A stretch of 64,000 nucleotides of DNA from Streptomyces tuirus (GCA_018195615.1 JAGTPG010000002.1:868001-932000), one strand, 5' to 3'; shown: positions 34,763 to 44,357, counted from the stretch's first letter. Made by a program: numbers and translations. The notes: a model not told the origin generated them from the letters alone.

Positions 34763-35791
34763 TCAGGCGAGGATCACACACGATGCCGCCGGCACTCTGA
34801 TCGCCCCTCCGCGGCCTGGGACGCCCGAGCTCGGGTCGGTGGTGAACCAGGTCACGTCGCCGGAACGCTCGTTGGCGACGTAGAGGAAGCCGTCGGAGGC
34901 GGTGAGGGCACGCGGCCAGTGACCGCCGCAGGGCACTGTCGCGACCAGGGTGAGCTTCTCTCCCTCTACGGCCAGCACCGACAGGACGTCCTCGCCGCGG
35001 GTGGCGGTCCACACGAAGCGGCCGTCGGGCGAGGTGACGATGCCCGACGGACAGGCGTCGCCCGCCGGTGCGTCGGGCAGGACCGGGGTTTCGGTCAGTG
35101 GCGTCAGCACGCCTCCCTCCGGGTCCCAGCGGCAGACCGTGACGGAGGGGGTGAGTTCATGGACGACGTACGCGTGCGAGCCGTCCGGGTGGAAGGCCAG
35201 GTGCCGCGGACCCGAGCCGGGGCGCAGGGCGGTCTCCCGGTGCAGGGTCAGGGCGCCGTCCGTCAGCGCGCACACCCGCACCGAGTCGGTGCCGAGGTCG
35301 ACGCTCACGGCCCAGCGGCCGCTCGGGTCGGGCTGCACCTGGTGGGCGTGCGGGCCCTCCTGGCGGGGCGTGTGCGGGCCCGCGCCGGTGTGCCGGAGGA
35401 CGTCGGAGGCGGACTGTGCGAGGGTGCCGTCGGGGCGGACGGGGACGGCGGTGACGCTGCCGGAGCCGTAGTTGGCGGTCAGGACGTGTCCGGCGAACAG
35501 GCCGAGGTGGGTCGGGCCGCTGCCGCCGACCGGCACGGGCGGCCCGGCAGGCTCGAGCCTGTCCCCGTCCACCCGGTACGCGGCCACCGCGCCCTCGGCC
35601 GTCTCGCTGACCGCGTAGAGCATGGTCCCGTCGGGCGAGAGGGTCAGGAAGGAGGGGTCGGGGACGGTGTTCACGCTGCTCAGAGCGGTCAGCGCACCGC
35701 TGTCCGGGTCGACGGCCGCCGTCACGATCCCGGGGCCGCCGGCCGCCGTGAACGACCCGATGAACGCCCGCCGCCTGCCGCCGTCCGCCAC
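34763..35791 (-). CDS. Lactonase family protein (6-phosphogluconolactonase-like beta-propeller)
   Basis: 342 aa seven-bladed propeller of the YbhE/Pgl-type lactonase family (cytoplasmic, no signal peptide). Landmarks: RAFIGSFTAAGGPGI at the start, SFLTLSPDGTMLYAVSE, GPTHLGLFAGHVLTANYGSGSVTAVPV, GPHAHQVQPDPSGRWAVSVDLG, GPRHLAFHPDGSHAYVVHEL and the late GGHWPRALTASDGFLYVANERSGDV. It probably hydrolyses a sugar lactone such as 6-phosphogluconolactone. The GTG at 35791 has GAGAGGGGA upstream. Its promoter holds a DasR-like site (35848-35857), which would tie it to N-acetylglucosamine signalling; this is inference. Confidence 0.85.
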   Translation of the reverse strand: MADGGRRRAFIGSFTAAGGPGIVTAAVDPDSGALTALSSVNTVPDPSFLTLSPDGTMLYAVSETAEGAVAAYRVDGDRLEPAGPPVPVGGSGPTHLGLFAGHVLTANYGSGSVTAVPVRPDGTLAQSASDVLRHTGAGPHTPRQEGPHAHQVQPDPSGRWAVSVDLGTDSVRVCALTDGALTLHRETALRPGSGPRHLAFHPDGSHAYVVHELTPSVTVCRWDPEGGVLTPLTETPVLPDAPAGDACPSGIVTSPDGRFVWTATRGEDVLSVLAVEGEKLTLVATVPCGGHWPRALTASDGFLYVANERSGDVTWFTTDPSSGVPGRGGAIRVPAASCVILA

Positions 35792-35838
35792 CGCTGTCCC
35801 CTCTCGTCCCTGAGCCGCCCTGAACGACCGCGCAGCCG

Positions 35839-35867
35839 ATCATGCGCGGTCTAGACCAAACGGTCAA
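35839..35867 (-). promoter_or_regulatory. Lactonase promoter with DasR (dre)-like operator in the spacer
   Basis: Reverse strand -35 TTGACC (35867-35862), 17-bp spacer, -10 CATGAT (35844-35839). The spacer contains the perfect palindrome GGTCTAGACC (35848-35857), the core of the DasR-responsive element (consensus ACTGGTCTAGACCACT). The outer three bases on each side do not match well. Confidence 0.6.
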
Positions 35868-36004
35868 GGGTGCGCAGGCCCCTCGCGTCGACCGGCAGCG
35901 ACTCGACGGCACACACAGCCGCCGGGCGAGCGCCGCGAGGCCCGCGTCCGGGCCCGGCGGCGCTCCGGCCCCGACGAGAGGGCGCACTGCGGATCACACA
36001 GCGC

Positions 36005-37516
36005 TCAGGCCCCGACCAGCGGTGACCCCGACGGAGTACGCAGCGGCCGGGCGAGTTCCGCCAGGGCCCGTTCCAGGCCGTGCAGGTGGGCCAGTGCCGG
36101 TTCCGTCGCCGACGGGGCGTCCGTGAGGTGCGAGGTGTCCGCGCCCTCGGCCAGGGCCTCTCCGCCCTCCGTAAGGGCCTCGACCGCGGCCTGTACGCGC
36201 CAGCAGGCGGCGGCCAGGCGGGCGTCGTGGGAGGCCTCCGGGTCGGCGGCGACGGCGACCAGGCCGCGGATCTCCCGGGCGCAGTCGTCGAGGAGGGCGA
36301 GCACGTGCCGGGCCCGCCGCTTGCGGCCCAGCATCGGGTTCAGCGGGTGCACCAGCGGGGCGACCGAGAGCCGCACCCGGGCGAGCAGCTGCTCCAGCTC
36401 GGCCACGTGCGGGGCCGGGTCGGCGTCGGCCGTGCCCGCCAGGCGCCGGGCCGTCTCGGCCGTGCAGGCGTGGACGCAGCGCAGGGCCCGCTGGATCCAG
36501 GCGTCGGTGACGCTGTGCGTGGTGACGGGCAGGAGCAGGATCACGGCCAGCGCGGCCCCGAGCGCCCCGACGCCGGTCTCGGCGAGCCGCAGGGCCAGCA
36601 GGCCGGGGCCGAGCACGCCGAGGAGACTGTAGAGCAGCCCGGCGAGGAGGGTGACCCAGAGCATCATCCAGGTGTAGGACACGGCGGCCGTGTAGAAGAT
36701 GCCGAAGACGCAGACGGCGGTGAGCAGGGCTGTGACGGCCGGGTCCCCGTGCACCGGCACGGCGACGAGCAGGCCGAGGGCGATGCCGATGACCGTGCCG
36801 AGCAGCCGCCGGAAGCCGCGGACCAGGGTCTCGCCGCGTGAGGTGGTGTTGACGAAGATCCACCAGGTGGCGCCCACGGCCCAGTACCAGCGCTGCCCGG
36901 ACAGCAGCTGGCCCACGACCAGGGCGAAGCCCGCTCCGGCGGTCGCCTGGATCGCCTGGCGGGTGGTCACCCGGGCCAGGCCGGTGCCGTTCGGCGGTGC
37001 GGGCACGGCGGGCGGGGGCAGGCGGCGCTCGTAGCACCACAGGCCGAAGCGCACCGCGGCCGCGGCGAGGACGGACAGCAGGACCGCGGCGTACAGCTCG
37101 GGCAGCTGGCCCGCGGTGGCGTGCAGGAACTGGGCCACGAAGAAGGTCATGAAGGCGAACACGCCGAGGCTGTGCCCGCGCGGGCCCCAACGCCGCGCGT
37201 ACACGCCCGCGCCGACCACGGCGAGGAACGTCAGGTCCCGGGCCACGGGGTGGTCGTGCAGTCCGGCGGCGGCGGTGAGCACGGGCAGTCCGACGGCGGG
37301 CAGCAGCGCGGTGGTGACCGCCTGGCCGCGCACCGTGGCGTCGGTGACGGTGAACAGGGCGAGCAGGGCGGCGAGACCGCCGGTGACGGCTCCCGTGAGG
37401 GAGTGTCCGGCCATACCGCACAGGGCGACGGCGAGCGCGATGCCGATGACGGCCCGCGCGGCGAACCGCAACCGTGTCCGCCCCGGATCCGGAGCCACGA
37501 ACACCCTCTTCAGCAC
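36005..37516 (-). CDS. FUSC family membrane protein
   Basis: 503 aa with two blocks of hydrophobic helices (about residues 20-165 and 195-345) separated by a short loop, then a soluble helical tail (LGRKRRARHVLALLDDCAREIRGLVAV...). GQRWYWAVGATWWIFVNTTSRGETLVRGFRRLLGTVIGIALG is the FUSC signature. It is paralogous in type to the FUSC protein encoded at 12719-14401, though only distantly similar. It is thought to export small aromatic or hydrophobic compounds. It is divergent from an Lrp/AsnC gene, which may control it. Confidence 0.85.
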   Translation of the reverse strand: MLKRVFVAPDPGRTRLRFAARAVIGIALAVALCGMAGHSLTGAVTGGLAALLALFTVTDATVRGQAVTTALLPAVGLPVLTAAAGLHDHPVARDLTFLAVVGAGVYARRWGPRGHSLGVFAFMTFFVAQFLHATAGQLPELYAAVLLSVLAAAAVRFGLWCYERRLPPPAVPAPPNGTGLARVTTRQAIQATAGAGFALVVGQLLSGQRWYWAVGATWWIFVNTTSRGETLVRGFRRLLGTVIGIALGLLVAVPVHGDPAVTALLTAVCVFGIFYTAAVSYTWMMLWVTLLAGLLYSLLGVLGPGLLALRLAETGVGALGAALAVILLLPVTTHSVTDAWIQRALRCVHACTAETARRLAGTADADPAPHVAELEQLLARVRLSVAPLVHPLNPMLGRKRRARHVLALLDDCAREIRGLVAVAADPEASHDARLAAACWRVQAAVEALTEGGEALAEGADTSHLTDAPSATEPALAHLHGLERALAELARPLRTPSGSPLVGA

Positions 37517-37617
37517 CGTCTACCGCCCCCTTCGAAACGCCGGCACGAGCACGCATGAAAAAGGCGCCGCGGGGTCCGCAGCGCCATCGACGCATCCATA
37601 TCAGCATCCCGGACACC

Positions 37618-37649
37618 ACTGGCTCAACTGGCTCCCCTTAGACTGGTCC
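37618..37649. promoter_or_regulatory. Direct repeats ACTGGYYC between FUSC and Lrp/AsnC genes
   Basis: ACTGGCTC at 37618 and 37627 and ACTGGTCC at 37642, in the 207-bp divergent intergenic region. Possible Lrp/AsnC binding array; nothing else is evident in this gap. Confidence 0.3.
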
Positions 37650-37723
37650 ATTGGTACAGAAAGGGCCGTCGGAGGGCGGCCGCAGCAGGGCCAACAGACG
37701 CCAACGGACGAGGAGGGCGCGGC

Positions 37724-38199
37724 ATGCCCGTGGACGAGCTCGACACCCGTATCCTGCGGCTGCTGCTGGAACAGCCGCGCACCAGCGTGCGCGAGTACGC
37801 CCGGATCCTCGGCGTCGCCCGGGGCACGCTCCAGGCCCGGCTCGACCGCCTGGAGCGCGCGGGGTGATCACCGGCACGGCACCGGCCCTCTCCCCCGCCG
37901 CGCTCGGGCATCCGGTGCTCGCGTTCGTGCACATCGAGGTCACCCAGGGCCATCTCGACGAGGTGGGCGACGCGCTGGCGGCGGTGCCCGAGATCGTCGA
38001 GGCGTTCTCCATCACAGGCGGCGGGGATCTGCTCGCCCGGGTCGTGGCGCGGGACAACGCGCACCTGGAGGACGTCGTCCAGAAGCTGATCAGCCTGCCC
38101 GGAGTGGTCCGCACCCGCACCGAGGTCGCCCTGCGCGAACGGGTTCCCCACCGCATGCTGCCGCTGGTGGAGTCCATCGGGCGTGCCGCCCGGGGCTGA
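37724..38199 (+). CDS. Lrp/AsnC family transcriptional regulator (frame broken)
   Basis: About 158 aa. The N-terminal AsnC-type HTH is LDTRILRLLLEQPRTSVREYARILGVARGTLQARLDRLERAGVITG; the RAM (ligand-binding) domain follows, with VLAFVHIEVTQGHLDEVGDALAAVPEIVEAFSITGGGDLLARVVARDNAHLEDVVQKLISLPGV. One G is missing in the run at 37861-37864, and the literal frame stops at the HTH/RAM junction. The ATG at 37724 has AGGAGG 9 bp upstream. It is divergent from the FUSC transporter gene. Confidence 0.82.
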
Positions 38200-38245
38200 C
38201 GACCCCTCGTCGCCTGAAGATCATGGGCTTTGACATGCTGGAACC

Positions 38246-38940
38246 ATGAGCAATCTCGGCGCCATATCGGTCATCTTCGATCTCGATGGAACGCTCGTGG
38301 ACAGCGAGCCGAACTATTACGAGGCAGGCCGACAGACCCTCGCCGAGCATGGCGTCACCGACTTCAGCTGGGCGGACCACGAGCGGTACGTCGGCATCTC
38401 CACACAGGAGACGGTCGCGGACTGGAAGGAGCGGTACGGCCTGCGGGCCTCCGTGGAGGAGCTGTTCACCGCGAAGAACCGCCGCTACCTCGAACTCGCC
38501 CGCAGTTCCACGCGCGCCTACCCCGACATGCGCGAGTTCGTCGAGCTGCTGGCGGCCGAAGGCGTGCCCATGGCCGTGGCCTCGGGGTCCTCGCCCGAGG
38601 CCATCGAGGCGGTGCTGGTGGGCACGGGCCTGGACGCCCGGCTGCGGACCGTCGTCTCCGCCGACGAGGTCCCGCGCGGCAAGCCGGCTCCCGACGTCTT
38701 CCTGGAAGCGGCCCGCCGGCTGGGGGCACGGCCGGAGGACTGCGTGGTACTCGAGGACGCCGCCCGGGCGCCGCCGCCGCGCACGCGGCCGGCATGCGGT
38801 GCATCGCGATCCCGTACGTCGCCGCCCAGGCCGACGCCCCGGAGTTCGCCACGGCCGGTCTGCTCCTCCGGGGTGGGCAGGAGGAGTTCACGGCGCGGTC
38901 CGCATACGACTGGCTCGTTCGCTCAGCCGAGGTTTGCTGA
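38246..38940 (+). CDS. HAD family phosphatase, beta-phosphoglucomutase-like (frame broken)
   Basis: About 231 aa. Motif I is VIFDLDGTLVDSEPNYYEAG with both Asp residues, the helical cap follows, motif II is MAVASGSSPEAIEAVL, motif III has Lys in PRGKPAPDVFLEAARRLG, and motif IV is DCVVLEDAAPGAAAAHAAGMRCIAIPY. One C is missing near 38764, so the last 60 residues shift frame. The DxD and cap type fit a small sugar-phosphate phosphatase or a beta-phosphoglucomutase. The ATG at 38246 is directly preceded by GCTGGAACC, without a strong ribosome site. Confidence 0.82.
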
Positions 38941-39009
38941 ACTCATCCCTCCCGACCCGTTGACGCTCCCCCGTCCCCTCCCTAGGGTCTGGTCGATCAC
39001 TCGCACAAG

Positions 39010-39025
39010 GTTCGTCATTTCGAAC
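39010..39025. promoter_or_regulatory. Candidate operator before the GH127 gene
   Basis: Inverted repeat GTTCG-TCATTT-CGAAC, 36-51 bp upstream of the GH127 start, in an AT-richer patch that may hold the promoter. Confidence 0.35.
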
Positions 39026-39060
39026 ACAATTGAGTACTGTGGACCCGCGGAGGAGCACAC

Positions 39061-41882
39061 ATGGCACGGCCCCTCTCCAGAAGATCCCTTCTCCAGGCCG
39101 CGGCCATCGCCACGGCCGCGCCCGCGCTCTCCCAGACGACAGCAGGCCGCGCCACGGCAGCGGCCGCTGTCGCCGCTGTCGCCGCCGACACCCCGTCCGC
39201 CTGGACCGTACGGCCGTTCGACCTGGCGGACGTGAGTCTCGGCCGGGGCGTCTTCGCCGACAAGCGGCGGCTGATGCTGGACCACGCCCGCGGCTACGAC
39301 GTGAACCGGCTGCTCCAGGTGTTCCGCGCCAACGCCGGTCTCGCCACGGGCGGCGCGGTCGCCCCGGGCGGCTGGGAGGGCCTGGACGGAGAGGCCAACG
39401 GCAACCTGCGCGGCCACTACACCGGCCACTTCCTCACCATGCTGGCGCAGGCGTACCGCGGCACGAAGGAGCAGGTGTTCGCCGACCGGATCGCCACCAT
39501 GGTGGGGGCGCTGACCGAGGTGCGGGCGGCGCTGCGGCGCGATCCGGCGGTGCTCGGCATCGCCGGCAAGTTCGGGACCGCCGCCGACCAGGTGCGCGGC
39601 TCCTACCAGTACGTGGATCTGCCGGCCACGGTGCTGGGCGGGGCGTCGGCGATCACCCTCTCCGTCTGGGTGCGGCCCACGCACGACGCCGACTGGGCCC
39701 GTGTCTTCGACTTCGGCGACAACACCACCCGATACCTGTATCTGGCCGCCCGCAACCAGGCCGGAGTGCCGCGCTTCGCCGTCACCACGTCAGGAGCCGG
39801 CGGCGAGCAGGGACTCGACGGCACCGCCGCGCTGCCGCTGAACCAGTGGAGCCATCTGGCGGTCACGGTCGCGGGCGGCACCGGCACGCTCTACGTCAAC
39901 GGCACGGCAGTCGCGCGGAACACCGCGATGAACCTCACCCCGGCGGCCCTCGGCACGCTGAGGAACAACTGGCTCGGACGCTCGAACTACTCCGGCGACC
40001 CGGTGTTCGCGGGCGCCTTCGAGGAGTTCAACGTCTTCTCACGTGCCCTGACCGCGGCCGAGATCGGCGAGTTGCAGAGCCGCCGGGCCGCCGACGCCTC
40101 GACGGGCCGGGGCGATCTGGCGTCGTACGCCTTCGACGAGACGACCGGCGGGACCTTCGCCGACGCCTCCGGCCGGAACCTGACCGCCACCCTGCGCCGC
40201 ACCTGGGGCGGGCCCAGCCACCCCGGGTTCCTCGCGGCCTACCCGGAGACGCAGTTCATCGACCTGGAGTCGAGGACCACCCCCGACTACACCAAGGTGT
40301 GGGCGCCGTACTACACCGCGCACAAGATCCTGCGGGGGCTCCTCGACGCGTACACCGCGACGGACGACGACCGGGCCCTGGACCTCGCGTCCGGCATGTG
40401 CGACTGGATGTACTCCCGGCTGTCGAAGCTGCCCGAGTCCACGCTGCAGCGTATGTGGGGGATCTTCTCCAGCGGCGAGTTCGGCGGCATCGTCGAGGCC
40501 ATCTGCGACCTGCACACGATCACCGGCAAGGCCGAGCACCTCGCGCTGGCCCGGCTGTTCGACCTGGACCGGCTGATCGACGCGTGCGCCGCGAACACCG
40601 ACATCCTCGACGGGCTGCACGCCAACCAGCACATCCCGATCTTCACCGGCTATGTGCGGCTGTACGACGAGACGGGAGAGGAGCGCTACCTCACGTCGGC
40701 GAAGAACTTCTGGGACATGGTCGTACCGCACCGCATGTACGGCATCGGCGGCACCAGCACCCAGGAGTTCTGGAAGGCCCGGGACGTGATCGCGGGCACG
40801 CTCAGTGCGACCACCGCCGAGACCTGCTGCGCGTACAACATGCTCAAGCTGAGCCGGACCCTGTTCTTCCACGAGCAGGACCCGAAGTACATGGACTACT
40901 ACGAGCGGGCCCTGTACAACCAGGTGCTCGGTTCTAAGCAGGACAAGCCGGACGCGGAGAAGCCGCTCGTCACGTACTTCATCGGGCTGACGCCCGGTCA
41001 TGTCCGGGACTACACGCCCAAGCAGGGCACCACCTGCTGCGAGGGCACCGGCATGGAGAGCGCCACGAAGTACCAGGACTCGGTGTACTTCGCGAAGTCC
41101 GACGGCAGCGCCCTGTACGTCAATCTGTACAGCCCGTCCACGCTGACCTGGGCCGAGAAGGGCGTCACGGTCACGCAGACCACCGGCTTCCCCAGGGAGC
41201 AGAGCAGCACGCTCACCTTCGGCGGGGGGCGTGCCTCCTTCACGCTGCGGCTGCGGGTGCCGGCCTGGGCGACCGCGGGGTTCCGGGTCACCGTCAACGG
41301 CGGCACGGTGACCGGCACTCCGAGGCCGGGGAGCTACTTCGACGTGTCCCGGACCTGGCGGGCCGGCGACACCGTCCGGGTCACCATGCCCTTCCGGACG
41401 CGGGTGGAGAAGGCCCTGGACGATCCGTCCCTGCAGACCCTGTTCCACGGCCCGGTCAACCTGGTCGCCCGTGATGCCTCCACGGAGTATCTGAAGATGG
41501 GGCTGTACCGCGACGCCGGGCTGTCCGGGGACCTGTCGCACTCCCTCACGCCGGTGCCGGGCAAGCCGCTGCACTTCACGCTGGGCGGGACCGAGTGGGC
41601 ACCCTTCTTCGAGGGGACGGAGGATCCGACGCACGCCTACTTCCGGCGCTCGGAGCCGAAGATCGTGTTCGGCCGCCGGGACTCGGGGTCGCCAACCCGG
41701 CGAAGGCCGACGGCACCACGTTCCTGGACGAGGTCTGGGCCGGTGCGCCGTTCCGGAACAAGGGGGCGCTGGTGGCCCGGGTGCGGTCCACGGTGGACGC
41801 GTGGATGGCGGCCGGGCTGCTGGGCAGGGCGGACGGCGCCACGGTGGTGAGCACGGCGGGCGCGGCCTCGTACCGGCCCTGA
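39061..41882 (+). CDS. GH127 beta-L-arabinofuranosidase with inserted LamG domain (frame broken near the end)
   Basis: About 940 aa, exported by the Tat path: the signal has SRRSLLQAAAIATAAPALS (residues 6-24). The GH127 catalytic domain begins with FDLADVSLGRGVFADKRRLMLDHARGYDVNRLL, is interrupted at about residues 170-335 by a LamG/concanavalin-like domain (SAITLSVWVRPTHDADWARVFDFG...GTLYVNG), and resumes with YTAHKILRGLLDAY. Zn-binding cysteines and the nucleophile region are in AETCCAYNMLK (about 587) and TTCCEGTGMES (about 658). It releases L-arabinofuranose from plant glycans. One G is missing in the run at 41695-41698. AGGAG precedes the ATG. Confidence 0.85.
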
Positions 41883-41896
41883 ACCAGCCATGGGCG

Positions 41897-41926
41897 ACGG
41901 GCCGTTCACGTTCTTGAACGGCCCGT
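41897..41926 (+). terminator. Strong hairpin after GH127 gene
   Basis: Perfect 12-bp stem (ACGGGCCGTTCA / TGAACGGCCCGT) with a 6-base loop, 14 bp after the stop; a T6 run follows 14 bp later. Confidence 0.75.
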
Positions 41927-42020
41927 GCGGCTCACGAACTTTTTTGCGGCAGCGGTGATTGTTTCGCTCCTGGCATCCGTACTTCCTGGCGTTGGGCCGT
42001 TTCATATCCCAGGAGGCACG

Positions 42021-42773
42021 ATGCGCATCTCGCGCAGCACGGCAGGAACCGCGTTCGTGGGCGGGGCGATGATTCTTACGCTCACCGCGCTCGCCTACCC
42101 GAGCATGCTGGGCGTGCAGAACACCGCCGCCGGCCAGGACCGCATCATCGCCAACACCCAGTTCGGTCCGCTGACCGAAGCGGACCGCGACTTCGTGGTG
42201 AAGGTGCGCGCGGCCGGACTGTGGGAGCACCCCCTGGGTCTGCTGGTGATGCAGCGCGGCGGCTCGCCCGCGATGAAGGAGGCCGGTGAGCATCTGGTCG
42301 TCGGGCACGGGCGGCTGGACGCCGCCTGCCGCAGGATCGCCCCCGAGCTGGGCATCACGCTGCCCAACCAGGCGTCGCCGCAGCAGCAGCAGTTCGTCGC
42401 GACGGTGGAAGGCGCCCAGGGGCAGGAGTTCGACTCCACCGCGACAACCATCATGCGCGTGACCCACGGCCAGATCTTCTCGACGATCGCCAAGATCCGC
42501 GCCAACACGCGGAACACGCTCGTGCGTCAGCTCGCCGACCAGGCCAACTCCACGGTGCTGGACCACATCACCATTCTGGAGAAGACCGGCCTGGTCAACC
42601 ACGAGCAGGTCAACCTCCAGCAGACCAGTCCGCCGAAGATGCCCGAGGAGATGACCACGCCGCCGCCTCCGCAGCCGGGCTCGCCCGTTCTGACCTTGAA
42701 CATCCCCAAGGAGCTGGAGGACTTGCGCACGGAAGCGCCGAACGCGATCCAGCCGTCGCCTTCGGCGGGGTGA
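42021..42773 (+). CDS. DUF4142 family exported protein
   Basis: 250 aa. The N-terminal hydrophobic segment (residues 8-33) acts as signal peptide or anchor. DUF4142 follows, a ferritin-like four-helix domain: LTEADRDFVVKVRAAGLWEHPLGLLVMQRGGSPAMKEAGEHLVVGHGRLDAACRRIAPELG and TTIMRVTHGQIFSTIAKIRANTRNTLVRQLADQANSTVLDHITILEKTG. The C-terminus is Pro-rich and probably disordered. Function is not known; related proteins are cell-envelope located. The ATG at 42021 is 5 bp after AGGAGG; an ATG-containing frame from 41943 lacks a ribosome site. Confidence 0.8.
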   Translation: MRISRSTAGTAFVGGAMILTLTALAYPSMLGVQNTAAGQDRIIANTQFGPLTEADRDFVVKVRAAGLWEHPLGLLVMQRGGSPAMKEAGEHLVVGHGRLDAACRRIAPELGITLPNQASPQQQQFVATVEGAQGQEFDSTATTIMRVTHGQIFSTIAKIRANTRNTLVRQLADQANSTVLDHITILEKTGLVNHEQVNLQQTSPPKMPEEMTTPPPPQPGSPVLTLNIPKELEDLRTEAPNAIQPSPSAG

Positions 42774-42853
42774 GCGAGGCTGCGGATCCGGCCGGGGGCC
42801 GCCGAGGCGGATGTGCCCGGCGGCTCGGTGCCCGGCCGGCCCGCGCCACGTGA

Positions 42854-43240
42854 TCAGCCGATGAAGGCCTCGGGGCCGAAACGCCCCCACGCCACGAAAG
42901 CGGCCAGGGCGAGGTAGAGCACGTCGCCCGCGATCGTGACCCTCTCGCCCCGGCGCAGACGCATGGTGACCGCGCCGGCGAACAGCAGGACGAGGCCGGT
43001 GGCGGCCAGCGGCACCAGGGCCGGAGCGATGTCCAGCACGGCGGGCAGGATCAGACCGGCCGCGGCCAGGAGTTCGACCGCGCCCAGGGCCTTGAGAGCG
43101 CCGGGGCTGAAGCCCTCGACCCACTCGGCGGAGGCGCCCATGGCGGCCAGCTTCTCCTGGGGCACGAACATCTTGGCACTGCCGATCAGGCAGACGGCGG
43201 CCAGAGTGCCGGCGGTGATCCACAACGCGACGTTCATCAT
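42854..43240 (-). CDS. DoxX family membrane protein
   Basis: 128 aa, four hydrophobic helices. DoxX features: ITAGTLAAVCLIGSAKMFVPQEKLAAMGASAEWVEGFSPGALKALGAVELLAAAGLILPAVL, AATGLVLLFAGAVTMRLRRGE and the final LYLALAAFVAWGRFGPEAFI. It probably associates with oxidative or thiol-stress defence as in mycobacteria, where DoxX, SodA and a thiosulfate sulfurtransferase form a complex. Start at 43240 (or the adjacent ATG at 43237) after AGGGAG. A match to the ECF41 promoter consensus lies upstream, so the divergent sigma factor very likely transcribes it. Confidence 0.85.
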   Translation of the reverse strand: MMNVALWITAGTLAAVCLIGSAKMFVPQEKLAAMGASAEWVEGFSPGALKALGAVELLAAAGLILPAVLDIAPALVPLAATGLVLLFAGAVTMRLRRGERVTIAGDVLYLALAAFVAWGRFGPEAFIG

Positions 43241-43271
43241 CAACTCCCTGATCGAGGTCTCTCGTACCCGA

Positions 43272-43298
43272 GACGAGACAGCACCCCGGCCTGTGACA
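43272..43298 (-). promoter_or_regulatory. ECF41-type promoter of doxX
   Basis: Reverse strand TGTCACA (43298-43292), 16-bp spacer, CGTC (43275-43272). This equals the published ECF41 consensus TGTCACA-N16-CGTC. The expected start is about 25-30 nt before the doxX ATG. Confidence 0.75.
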
Positions 43299-43436
43299 TG
43301 CATCAGCCGGGAAGCGGAGAGTCGCCTGCTCACCGACGAGCGGTTGCCGGCACCGCTCAGGCATCGGATGATCATCGAGGGATGCCTCGCCGGCGTGGGT
43401 CCGGCCAGGCGCTCGCACCACGAGGGAGGACGTGGC

Positions 43437-44357
43437 GTGCGCAAGGTCGAGGAGTTCGAGGAGCTGCGGCCGCTGCTGTTCGCGATCGCGTACCGGATTC
43501 TGGGCAGCGTGGCCGAGGCTGAGGACGCGGTGCAGGAGACCTGGCTCCGCTACGACGCGTCGGCGACCCGGCCCACCTCGGTCAAGGCGTTCCTGTCCGC
43601 CACGGTGACCCGGATCGCGATCGACGTGCTGCGCTCGGCCCGGGTGCGGCGGGAGGAGTACGTCGGACCGTGGCTGCCCGAGCCGCTGCTGGACGATCCG
43701 TACGAGGACCCGGCCCGCGCGGCGGAACTGGCCGACTCCGTGTCGATGGCGGCACTGCTGCTCCTGGAACGCCTCAGCCCGCTCGAGCGGTCGGTCTTCG
43801 TGCTGCGGGAGGTCTTCGCCTTCGGCTTCGACGAGATCGCCGCCGCGGTAGGGCGCTCGGAGGCGGCGTGCCGGCAGCTGCTCGTACGGGCGCGCCGTCA
43901 CATGAACGAGGGACGGCCCCGGTTCGAAGCGGACCGCCAGGAACGGGAGGAGCTGGCGAGGCGGTTCTTCGAGGCTCTGGCGCAGGGTGACGTGGACGGG
44001 CTGCAGGATCTGCTGTCCGCCGACGTCCAGCTCGTCGGGGACGGCGGCGGCAAGGCCCCGCAACTGGCCAAGGCCGTCGCCGGCGCCCAGAACGTGGCCA
44101 GGCTGCTCGCCGCCGTCTTCCCGGTCATGGCCCGCGTCGACATCACATTCGAACCGCACGAGGTCAACGGCCAGCCGGGCGCGCTCTTCCGCGACCGCGA
44201 CGGCAAGGTCCTCCACGTCCTCGCGCTGGACGTCCTTGACGGGCAGGTCCGGACCATCCGTTCGGTCATCAACCCGGACAAGCTCAGCCACCTCGGCCCG
44301 GTCGCCGACGCCTGGGCCGTCGACCAGGAAGTGAAGCAGGCCCGCAAGGCCCTATGA
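43437..44357 (+). CDS. ECF41 group RNA polymerase sigma factor (SigJ-like)
   Basis: 306 aa. Sigma2 is FEELRPLLFAIAYRILGSVAEAEDAVQETWLRY, sigma4 is LSPLERSVFVLREVFAFGFDEIAAAVGRSEAACRQLLVRARRHM. A fused C-terminal SnoaL/NTF2-like domain replaces an anti-sigma factor. ECF41 hallmarks are all present: WLPEP in the sigma2/sigma4 linker (about residue 78), DGGGK (about 202) and NPDKL (about 279). The C-terminal domain is known to both inhibit and activate the sigma factor. The GTG at 43437 follows GAGGGAGGA. It is divergent from doxX, which has an ECF41 promoter; its stop overlaps the convergent gene by 6 bp. Confidence 0.9.
   Translation: MRKVEEFEELRPLLFAIAYRILGSVAEAEDAVQETWLRYDASATRPTSVKAFLSATVTRIAIDVLRSARVRREEYVGPWLPEPLLDDPYEDPARAAELADSVSMAALLLLERLSPLERSVFVLREVFAFGFDEIAAAVGRSEAACRQLLVRARRHMNEGRPRFEADRQEREELARRFFEALAQGDVDGLQDLLSADVQLVGDGGGKAPQLAKAVAGAQNVARLLAAVFPVMARVDITFEPHEVNGQPGALFRDRDGKVLHVLALDVLDGQVRTIRSVINPDKLSHLGPVADAWAVDQEVKQARKAL

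Noticed and set aside
11415..37516. A secondary-metabolite cluster linked to the two FUSC exporters
   Set aside because: No polyketide, peptide, terpene or RiPP biosynthesis genes occur in the window; the FUSC genes are 20 kb apart and belong to separate units.
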